Below are positions 57,855-64,000 of a stretch of 64,000 nucleotides of DNA, in pieces. A program made the translations under genes and the position numbers. The DNA comes from Armatimonadota bacterium (GTDB lineage: Bacteria > Armatimonadota > Fimbriimonadia > Fimbriimonadales > Fimbriimonadaceae), in NCBI GenBank assembly GCA_037138755.1, contig JBAXHT010000001.1, positions 1,831,805 to 1,895,804 on the forward strand, written 5' to 3'. The notes beneath the pieces were generated by a model. It did no database searches, was not told where the DNA came from, and worked only from the letters and a program-made list of their open reading frames with translations. The stretch's first letter is position 1. The number at the start of each line of letters is the position of its first letter.

Positions 57855-58727
57855 CTAGAACGGAACGCCGTTCTTGGTCTCTTCTCGATACAGTTCAACG
57901 AGCTGTTTCGTAATCGGGCCAGGTTTCCCGTCGCCGATTGGGCGGCTATCGAGGGTAACCATTGGGATGACCTCGGCAGCGGTTCCGGTCAGGAAGCATT
58001 CCTCAGCGGCGTAAAGGTCGAACGGAGTTAACTTGCACTCTTCAACCGCGTATCCGGCTTTTCGAGCCAGATCCATCACAGCATCTCGAGTAACGCCTTT
58101 CAGGATTCCGCTCGCCGGGTCCGGGGTGCGGATAATGCCGTTCTGGATCACAAAAATGTTATCGCCCGTACACTCAGCGACATTCCCCTGGTGATTCAGC
58201 ATGAGGCCTTCACCAGCTCCCCGGAAGTTAGCCTCTTGCTTCGCAAGAATGTTGGAAGCGTACTTGCCGATGCACTTCAAGCGAGGATCCAAAGCGTCAG
58301 CCGGGATCGTTTTGAAACTTGTGGTTACCACGTCAAGCCCCGTTTCGTATGACTCGGGCGGATAGAGCGCAAGCGTATTGATCATCACCATCACGTTGGG
58401 TTCGGTATCGATCTTGCTCGGGTCGAGGCCAAGTCCGGTTCCTCGGGTGACGTTGAGCCGAATGTAGCCCGCCTCCATGTCCGACTTCATGCAGGTGTCC
58501 AGGATGATTGCTCGTAGCTCGGGCTGCGAGATCGACATCTTGAAGTTAAGATATTTGATGCCGTGATACAGCCGATCAAGGTGCTCATCAAGCTTGAAAA
58601 CCTTGTGGTGATAGATGCGAATTCCCTCGAACAAACCGTCGCCATAAAGGTGGCAGTGATCTGCCGCAGGAATCATCGCCGTTTCAAGCGGACCAACCGT
58701 GCCATTGAACCAAACAAGCTTTTGCAC
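57855..58727 (-). CDS. ilvE: Branched-chain amino acid aminotransferase (class IV PLP)
   Basis: A 290-residue fold-type IV transaminase. Segments: HLYGDGLFEGIRIYH, catalytic Lys in CIGKYASNILAK, NVAECTGDNIFVI and the ILKGVTRDAVMD phosphate cup. Transfers amino groups to and from Val/Leu/Ile keto acids. Start GTG 58727, with CATAAT 7 nt upstream. Could also be a D-amino-acid or aminodeoxychorismate relative, but the pattern favours ilvE. Confidence 0.85.
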   Translation of the reverse strand: MQKLVWFNGTVGPLETAMIPAADHCHLYGDGLFEGIRIYHHKVFKLDEHLDRLYHGIKYLNFKMSISQPELRAIILDTCMKSDMEAGYIRLNVTRGTGLGLDPSKIDTEPNVMVMINTLALYPPESYETGLDVVTTSFKTIPADALDPRLKCIGKYASNILAKQEANFRGAGEGLMLNHQGNVAECTGDNIFVIQNGIIRTPDPASGILKGVTRDAVMDLARKAGYAVEECKLTPFDLYAAEECFLTGTAAEVIPMVTLDSRPIGDGKPGPITKQLVELYREETKNGVPF

Positions 58728-58807
58728 AATCTCTATTATGACCGCCCAAAACCTGGATCATTCGACGGGGTAACTTCGTCATAATTGTATCGCCATTACT
58801 GGCAGGT

Positions 58808-60184
58808 ATGAATGCTTTTATGAAACGCGGTGGCGTTGTTGCTTTGTCGAGTGTCGCGATTGTATCAATCGTTCTCGCAGGGGTGTCTCAAACTGTCGAA
58901 CCAAAGCTGAAAAAAGGCAGTCAAGTCGGCATCGTCGAAGTCGGTGGTTTGACTGTCAGTGAAGCCCAGAAAAAGGTCCGAATCTGGTGGGAAGCTGTTC
59001 GAGTAAAGCCGCTAACTCTCAAGATTCAAGATAAAACTGCGAAGGAGACGTTTAGTGCAACTCAACTGGGAATCGTCGTTGATGACGTCGCCTCGGTGGC
59101 TCAAGTGCCAGTCGAAGGAGTCGTTGGGCAAGTTATCGGCTCAGACGAAAAGGCAGTTTTCAATCCCATCTTTAAGCCCAATGTTGTCGACCTTGGGCGA
59201 CTTAAATCTGTCGTCTCGAAGACTTTCGGTCCTCCAACTCCTGCCAAAGTGAAGTTCGTGGATGGACAAATTCAGCGCACGCCAGAGACTCCGGTGCTGA
59301 CTCTGGACGAGCCGGGACTTTCCGCCGCTGTGATCGCGGCTGTTCAAGAAGACCAAATCGTCGACGTTCCCATCAAACAAGCTCCGAAGAAGCTGACTGA
59401 CGAAGTTCTGGCTCATATCACAGACGTGGTTGGAGAATTCAAAACAAACTTTAACGCTGGTGTCCGCGATCGGTCAAACAACATTAGACTGGCAACCGGC
59501 AAGATAGACGGATTAGTGCTCCTTCCGGGTGAGCGCTTCAGCTTCAATCAAACCGTCGGACAACGCACCGTTCAAAGTGGGTTCCGCGAGGCTCCAGTAT
59601 TTGTTAACGGACGTCATGAGACGGGAATCGGTGGGGGGATCTGCCAGGTCTCGACCACTCTCTACAATGCATCGTTGTTCGCGAACATCAAGATTGTTGA
59701 GAGGACGAACCACTCCTTGCCAGTCCCATACGTTCCCGTCGGACGAGATGCAACCGTGAACTGGGGAGCCCAGGATCTCGTATTGGAGAATAACATGGAG
59801 ACTCCTATTGTCCTTGCCGCTGAGTATAAGCCTGGCACGCTCCGATGGCGGATTCTTGGGAAAAAGGATCCTACAATAAGCGTGAAGATCACCTCTACCG
59901 GAGTGACGTCCTCTGGTCGTGGCGAGAAGCGACAGTTTGATCCGACGCTTCGGCCAGGGGCAACGAGGGTTGAACGGGGATCTGCGACTCGGTCCTGTTA
60001 CACGTTCAGGCACGTCTACAAAAACGGGGTTGAAATCAAGAAGGAACCCCTAGGACGAAGCTATTATGCAGGTTCACCAAGGATCGTCTACTACGGTCCC
60101 TCGAAGCCTCAAGCGCCGGCACCAGGGGCCCCAGGAACTGTAACACCAGTTCCTCCCCCAGCAACTGGCGGCAATCCTGAATAG
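58808..60184 (+). CDS. VanW-family exported protein
   Basis: A 458-residue protein with an N-terminal anchor or signal (VVALSSVAIVSIVLAGVSQ), two peptidoglycan-binding-like domains (about 40-200) and the VanW core: LLPGERFSFNQTVGQRT, GGGICQVSTTLYNA and NHSLPVPYVPVGRDATVNWG. A Pro/Ala/Gly tail closes it. VanW accompanies some vancomycin clusters but is widespread; its function is unresolved. Its stop abuts the convergent DUF1801 gene. Confidence 0.88.
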   Translation: MNAFMKRGGVVALSSVAIVSIVLAGVSQTVEPKLKKGSQVGIVEVGGLTVSEAQKKVRIWWEAVRVKPLTLKIQDKTAKETFSATQLGIVVDDVASVAQVPVEGVVGQVIGSDEKAVFNPIFKPNVVDLGRLKSVVSKTFGPPTPAKVKFVDGQIQRTPETPVLTLDEPGLSAAVIAAVQEDQIVDVPIKQAPKKLTDEVLAHITDVVGEFKTNFNAGVRDRSNNIRLATGKIDGLVLLPGERFSFNQTVGQRTVQSGFREAPVFVNGRHETGIGGGICQVSTTLYNASLFANIKIVERTNHSLPVPYVPVGRDATVNWGAQDLVLENNMETPIVLAAEYKPGTLRWRILGKKDPTISVKITSTGVTSSGRGEKRQFDPTLRPGATRVERGSATRSCYTFRHVYKNGVEIKKEPLGRSYYAGSPRIVYYGPSKPQAPAPGAPGTVTPVPPPATGGNPE

Positions 60185-60643
60185 TTACTTCTTTTTCTTC
60201 TTGTCCGGCACCATCGATTGGTAACGCCGTACAAACTCTTCGCACTGAATCCGGGAGACCATCTCGCCGATCGCTTCATATGCGATGGCGTCATGCTTTT
60301 TGTAGCGAATGCAACCTGCCCCCATATCGAGCTTCTTTCCGGCCGCATTGTGGGACTCAATGAACCTTTCCTTTTCGACAGGAAGGCAGTAGAGGACAAA
60401 GGCGTGCAACGCAATGTGTCCCTTGGTGTTGGTCAGCGTCAAGAAGGGAAGCGGTTGCTTTGGGTCGCAGTGGTAGCCAGCAGGAAAAACGCTGTGCGGG
60501 ACGAAGAAGCCGATCCCACCGTACTGCATCCCCTCTTCAAAGCCAGGTTGCAGATTCTGCTTGATGACCTCACGGAGTTTTGTTACAGCTTCGATTCGAT
60601 CAGCCGGTAGTCCGGCGAGGAATTCTTCGGGGGTTGTTGCCAT
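60185..60643 (-). CDS. DUF1801 (YdhG-like) protein
   Basis: About 152 residues from MATTPEEFLAGLPADR. Segments: VIKQNLQPGFEEGMQYGGIG, LHAFVLYCLPVE and LDMGAGCIRYKK match the DUF1801 pattern (frataxin-like fold, sometimes called iron chaperone). A Lys-rich end KKKKK. The in-frame ATG at 60661 would add six residues. Confidence 0.78.
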   Translation of the reverse strand: MATTPEEFLAGLPADRIEAVTKLREVIKQNLQPGFEEGMQYGGIGFFVPHSVFPAGYHCDPKQPLPFLTLTNTKGHIALHAFVLYCLPVEKERFIESHNAAGKKLDMGAGCIRYKKHDAIAYEAIGEMVSRIQCEEFVRRYQSMVPDKKKKK

Positions 60644-60682
60644 AATCGCCAAGTTTGCCATGATCGTAGGGAAAATGGAAGA

Positions 60683-61327
60683 GTGATCGACCGCTATCGA
60701 AAAATTCAGACCCGAATCGACGAGGCATGTCAGTCGGTAGGAAGGGAATCATCTTCGGTCACTCTCATCGCAGTCTCGAAAACCTATCCTGCTTCGGCGA
60801 TCAAGGAGCTATACGACTTAGGGCATCGCGACTTTGGCGAGAGTCGCCTGCAGGAACTGATCCCAAAATGGGAAGAGCTTCCCAAAGACATTCGATGGCA
60901 TTTCATCGGAAAATTGCAGTCGAATAAAACAAAAAAGGCAGCCGAGATCTCACACTCGCTTCACACGATAGAAACAACTTCTCAACTGAAAGAATTACAC
61001 AAATCAGCAAGACGAGTTGACGTGTTCATCGAACTGAATATTGCCGAAGAGCAACAAAAGAGCGGAATTTTACAAAATTCGCTTGACAGCTTTGCACAGG
61101 ATGTCATAAGATGTGAGCAGGCAAATTTGTCAGGTCTGATGACAATCGGCCCAGTCGCAGAGGATCCCGAGCAGTCGAGACCCTACTTCAGGAAGCTCCG
61201 GCAACTTGGGGAAGCGATTGGAACCAAGAATCTCAGCATGGGAATGAGCCTCGATTTTGAAGTGGCAATCCAGGAAGGAGCAACCCACATCAGAGTTGGC
61301 ACTCTGCTTTTCGGAGCACGAAATTAA
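60683..61327 (+). CDS. YggS/PROSC-family PLP homeostasis protein
   Basis: A 214-residue single-domain fold-type III PLP protein. LIAVSKTYPASAIKELYD holds the PLP lysine; FGESRLQEL, WHFIGKLQSNK and MGMSLDFEVAIQEGATHIRVG are family hallmarks. Maintains PLP balance. In several phyla this gene lies next to sepF, as here (20 nt away). Start GTG 60683. Confidence 0.9.
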   Translation: MIDRYRKIQTRIDEACQSVGRESSSVTLIAVSKTYPASAIKELYDLGHRDFGESRLQELIPKWEELPKDIRWHFIGKLQSNKTKKAAEISHSLHTIETTSQLKELHKSARRVDVFIELNIAEEQQKSGILQNSLDSFAQDVIRCEQANLSGLMTIGPVAEDPEQSRPYFRKLRQLGEAIGTKNLSMGMSLDFEVAIQEGATHIRVGTLLFGARN

Positions 61328-61347
61328 AAAGGAATCAATAAGAACTC

Positions 61348-61758
61348 ATGGAAGAGATGGTAATGGACAAACCGTCCGTGTTTGGCAAAATCGCCAACCT
61401 ATTCACACGCACTGAAGAAATCGATGATTTCGAGCCCGATGTCATGGAGCAAGCCGTGGTGCACAGCCCAATGCGACCGAGCCACCGCTATACGGTGACC
61501 ATTCGTCGCGAAATGCAGCACTTCGACGACGCCATGGCGGCCGCAAACGGCCTGAAGCACGGCGAACAACAGATTTTGAACCTGAGCCTTCTGGCCCCAG
61601 AGGTCAAAGAAAAGGTTCTCAACTTCCTTTGCGGCGTTAACTACGTTCAAGAAGGAACCTGGGAAGAGATTGGACCGGACGTTTACCTGGTCGCTCCCAA
61701 ACAAGCCTTAGTAGAGGTTGCTCCTGCAACCCCGCGGATGAACGCTCTCAAGAATTAA
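61348..61758 (+). CDS. sepF: SepF-like cell division protein
   Basis: A 136-residue protein with an amphipathic N-terminus, a linker, and a SepF core: GEQQILNLSLLAPEVKEKVL, then NFLCGVNYVQEGTWEEIG and VYLVAP. SepF tethers FtsZ to the membrane and stabilises the division ring. Neighbour of the yggS homologue, the classic ylmE-ylmF order. A terminator follows. Confidence 0.85.
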   Translation: MEEMVMDKPSVFGKIANLFTRTEEIDDFEPDVMEQAVVHSPMRPSHRYTVTIRREMQHFDDAMAAANGLKHGEQQILNLSLLAPEVKEKVLNFLCGVNYVQEGTWEEIGPDVYLVAPKQALVEVAPATPRMNALKN

Positions 61759-61783
61759 GAGAAGAGCGTCGCCTTCCTCCATT

Positions 61784-61816
61784 GCTCCCGCGTTTTGCCG
61801 ACGCGGGGGCTTTTTT
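61784..61816 (+). terminator. Rho-independent terminator after sepF
   Basis: GCTCCCGCG / CGCGGGGGC with a 9-nt loop, then TTTTTT. Confidence 0.8.
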
Positions 61817-61821
61817 GTGGC

Positions 61822-61835
61822 TATAATCCGCCAAA
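61822..61835 (+). promoter_or_regulatory. Consensus -10 seven nt before the MFS start
   Basis: TATAAT at 61822-61827, then CCGCCAA, then ATG 61835. Transcription would begin at the start codon. No clear -35 at standard spacing. Confidence 0.55.
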
Positions 61836-63142
61836 TGGATATTGCAACCAGAACTCGTGCGAAGATCACGAAGCGGCTCATCCCGTTTCTGTTGATTCTT
61901 TTTCTGCTTGCATTTCTAGATCGCACGAATGTCTCAATTGCCGCCCTCGGGATGAAGAAGGATCTCGGCTTCACCGAGGCGATTATTGGCACAGGGGCGG
62001 GGATCTTCTTCCTTGGCTACTTCCTGCTCGAGATTCCGGGGACGCTGATTGTTGAGCGCTGGAGCGCGAGGAAGTGGATCGCAAGGATCATGGTGTCGTG
62101 GGGCATCATCGCTACCTTGATGGGCTTCATCGGTCTCCCTATCTTCTCCGCTTTCGGGTTAGAAGATCAGTTTTATGGACTTCGATTCATTCTCGGTTTA
62201 GCCGAAGCGGGGTTCTTTCCAGGCGTGATTGTTTACCTCTCCCACTGGTTTCGGGCGGAGGATCGGGCGAAGACGAAGTCGCTGTTCCTGATAGGCATTC
62301 CGTTGGCGACGATCATCTCAACGCCGCTGTCCCAGTTCATCATGCATTCGGTCGATTGGATGGGATTGGCCGGTTGGCGCTGGGTGTTCTTCCTGGAAGG
62401 CGTTCCGTCGGTGATCATGGGTGTCGTGACGTGGTACTACCTCACTGATCGGCCGGAGCAAGCCACTTGGCTGGATGACGAAGAGAAGGCTTGGATAACG
62501 ACCGAGCTTGCCAACGAGAAATCGGCGAAGATGTCGCTTGGCGGCGACCAGATCAAGGCAGGGCTGCGGAATCCGCAGATTTGGCTGCTCGCACTGATCT
62601 ACCTGTTTGCCGTGACCGGCATGTACGGATTTACGTTCTTCCTGCCGGCGATTGTTGACAAGTTTAAGGGCACTTCTGTCGTGGTTCAGACTCTGATCTC
62701 TACAGCGCCGTACATGCTTGGTTTTGGAGGAATGCTCTGGGCGGGCGCGCACTCGGATCGTACTCGCGAGCGGCGGTGGCATACCGCTATTCCGTTGTTG
62801 CTAGCTTCGGTGGCGATGGGTTGCGCGGCGTTGTTTGCATCATCGACGGTTTTGGCGACAGTGTTTATGTGTCTGTTAGGGCTGACGTTGTATTCGTACC
62901 TGCCTGCGTTTTGGACGCACCCGACTTCGACGCTGACGGCTTCGTCAGCGGCGTTTGCGGTTGGGCTGATTAACTCGGTGGGGAACCTGGGCGGGTTCTT
63001 TGGGCCAAAGATTGTTGGGGAGCTGAAGACTCGGTCGGGGTCGTTCGAGAGCGCATTGTGGTTTTTGGCGGGGTGCATTTTGGTCGCAGGGGTTTTGGCG
63101 ACGATGTTACGAGCTGGGCGCGGACATGCGGTTAGCGAGTGA
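61835..63142 (+). CDS. MFS transporter, anion:cation symporter (ACS) type
   Basis: A 435-residue permease with 12 membrane helices. FLLAFLDRTNVSIAAL near the start, YFLLEIPGTLIVERWSARKW in helix 2/loop 2-3, and RFILGLAEAGFFPGVIVYLS are characteristic of the ACS family (organic anions such as tartrate, galactonate or phthalate). ATG 61835 fits the promoter; the longer frame from 61817 overlaps it. No catabolic genes are adjacent. Confidence 0.88.
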   Translation: MDIATRTRAKITKRLIPFLLILFLLAFLDRTNVSIAALGMKKDLGFTEAIIGTGAGIFFLGYFLLEIPGTLIVERWSARKWIARIMVSWGIIATLMGFIGLPIFSAFGLEDQFYGLRFILGLAEAGFFPGVIVYLSHWFRAEDRAKTKSLFLIGIPLATIISTPLSQFIMHSVDWMGLAGWRWVFFLEGVPSVIMGVVTWYYLTDRPEQATWLDDEEKAWITTELANEKSAKMSLGGDQIKAGLRNPQIWLLALIYLFAVTGMYGFTFFLPAIVDKFKGTSVVVQTLISTAPYMLGFGGMLWAGAHSDRTRERRWHTAIPLLLASVAMGCAALFASSTVLATVFMCLLGLTLYSYLPAFWTHPTSTLTASSAAFAVGLINSVGNLGGFFGPKIVGELKTRSGSFESALWFLAGCILVAGVLATMLRAGRGHAVSE

Positions 63143-63148
63143 CTTGGT

Positions 63149-63468
63149 GGAGAGAACTGCGACGGATTTTGGTGGGGAATCAGGTTCAAGGAGTTGCTCA
63201 TTTTAGGATTTTGGTGGGGACAGGTGGGGACAGCTTTTGCAGGGCGGAGTGGGTGTAGCGAAAACAGAGTGGCGGTCGTGTGTTGAGTTGAGTTCGTTGA
63301 ACGGTTTAGCTTCAGACGTGCGGATTCCTTTTTGAATGGTGGGTAGGACGAGGCAGCTTTTCTGCCACTCGTCTTGAGATATGGCTGGGCGGTATGGTGG
63401 TGGTCTGAGGGAGATTGTGAAAATTTGATCATCACTCTATAGGCAACGAAACGAGGCGAAAGTCAACC
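63149..63468 (-). repeat. Dispersed intergenic repeat D, copy 2 (inverted)
   Basis: Blocks 63149-63238 and 63421-63468 match the two blocks at 42802-42893 and 42603-42650 in opposite orientation. The middle differs, so ends are conserved while the centre varies. The whole gap 63143-63690 has no credible gene. Confidence 0.6.
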
Positions 63469-63540
63469 AGGTTCGAGTCTTTTGTTGCAGGACTTCGCTG
63501 TTAGGCCGGGCTCGGACTGTGGACGGGTGGCTCAGGCGCA

Positions 63541-63663
63541 CTTCCACCCGCCGGCCCAATGCCACACCCCACCCAAGACAGGTTTGCTCCTATCGCATTC
63601 TCCTATGTCGAACACGATAGGAGCAAACCTGCCTCGGGACCCGTGCCCCCTGGCGGGTGGAAG
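63541..63663. repeat. Nested inverted repeat, about 123 bp
   Basis: Inner perfect 17-bp arms CAGGTTTGCTCCTATCG (63579-63595) and complement (63615-63631) around a 19-nt loop. Outer perfect 12-bp arms CTTCCACCCGCC (63541-63552) and complement (63652-63663). No T run follows on either strand, so it is unlike an intrinsic terminator. Confidence 0.8.
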
Positions 63664-63690
63664 CTCGCTCGGAGTTGAAGCTTGCCAGTT

Positions 63691-64000
63691 TTACCGCAGT
63701 TCAATCGGCTCGGCTCTGAACTGCTCTAAGAACCGGAGATCGTTCTCCATGAAGTGGCGCAAATCGTCGACCCCGTAGCTCATCATCGGAATCCGCTCGA
63801 CGCCCAGCCCGAAGGCGAAGCCGGAATACCGCTCGGTGTCGATGCCGTAGTTTTCAAGAATGTTCGGGTGAATCAGTCCGGCTCCGCCGAGTTCGACCCA
63901 TTTGCCGCCGAACAGCTTAGGAGTCGAGATGGCGTAGTCGACGCCGGGCTCGACGAAGGGGAAGAAGTCGGGGCGGAATCTCACCGTAACTTCGCTGCCG
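63691..64000 (-). CDS. pheS: Phenylalanyl-tRNA synthetase alpha subunit, C-terminal part
   Basis: The visible 102 residues are the end of Phe[35 protein letters not shown] and [20 protein letters not shown] (class II motif 3). The gene extends beyond the right edge. It charges tRNA-Phe together with PheT. The stop lies 27 nt from the nested inverted repeat. Confidence 0.93.
   Translation of the reverse strand, partial: GSEVTVRFRPDFFPFVEPGVDYAISTPKLFGGKWVELGGAGLIHPNILENYGIDTERYSGFAFGLGVERIPMMSYGVDDLRHFMENDLRFLEQFRAEPIELR

Noticed and set aside
62686-63435. 249-codon minus-strand frame across the end of the MFS gene and repeat D
   Set aside because: Half lies antisense to the transporter and half in the repeat. 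It is Ser/Pro/His-rich with no domain or promoter.
63541-63663. Nested inverted repeat as a bidirectional terminator
   Set aside because: No T-rich run follows the stem on either strand, and the loop plus nested arms are much larger than those of intrinsic terminators.

Overview
The window looks like chromosomal DNA of a Gram-negative-type (diderm) bacterium, most plausibly an Armatimonadota/Fimbriimonadia-like lineage. This is inferred from the gene mixture: a PEP-CTERM exported protein, kdsA (LPS Kdo synthesis), two near-identical flagellins, VanW and SepF/YggS genes, and many small lineage-specific membrane proteins. No rRNA, tRNA or CRISPR was seen, so the taxonomic call is moderate only.

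Layout. 1-3.6 kb: the end of an SPFH-type membrane gene, then prmC fused in frame to a RAYT (REP-associated) transposase, followed by def and fmt. 3.6-9.8 kb: a PEP-CTERM protein, a propeller protein, phoU, a CNNM/HlyC membrane protein, a polysaccharide deacetylase and an MBL hydrolase. 10.3-13 kb: an ispA-type prenyl synthase carrying a translated repeat, then four small membrane proteins. 13-23 kb: two flagellins bracketing an asparaginase-like Ntn hydrolase, a degenerate SelB-like GTPase, secG, a CBS-DUF1385 fusion and a pfkA-pfkB pair. 23-28 kb: an AddB-like protein and a UvrD/AddA-like helicase, translationally overlapping. 28-38.8 kb: housekeeping genes (argB, S41 protease, LMW phosphatase, SDR, hslU). 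39-42.6 kb: a tandem array of Rhs tip cassettes, the most interesting accessory locus. 42.6-64 kb: transporters, a NifS-like desulfurase, glycosyltransferases, an isocitrate-type dehydrogenase, two GspF/PilC proteins, kdsA, a DsbD-alpha domain, ilvE, VanW, yggS-sepF, an MFS carrier and the 3' part of pheS.

The Rhs locus holds three copies of the same Rhs core fragment. Two of them are followed by related but diverged cysteine-rich C-terminal domains that carry an HExxH motif, and each of these is followed by a different small exported-looking gene with 4-nt start/stop overlaps. This is the architecture of orphan toxin/immunity tips available for recombination. I could not name a known toxin family for the C-terminal domain.

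A second theme is repeats that have become protein. A REP palindrome is translated at the PrmC/RAYT junction, another hairpin lies inside the PrmC linker, a third family is inserted in frame in IspA, and the same family supplies the last codons of a small membrane protein. A third theme is promoter layout: many transcription-unit starts have a -10-like hexamer only 5-9 nt upstream of the start codon. This suggests leaderless mRNAs, and at several divergent pairs one symmetric -10 element appears to serve both genes.
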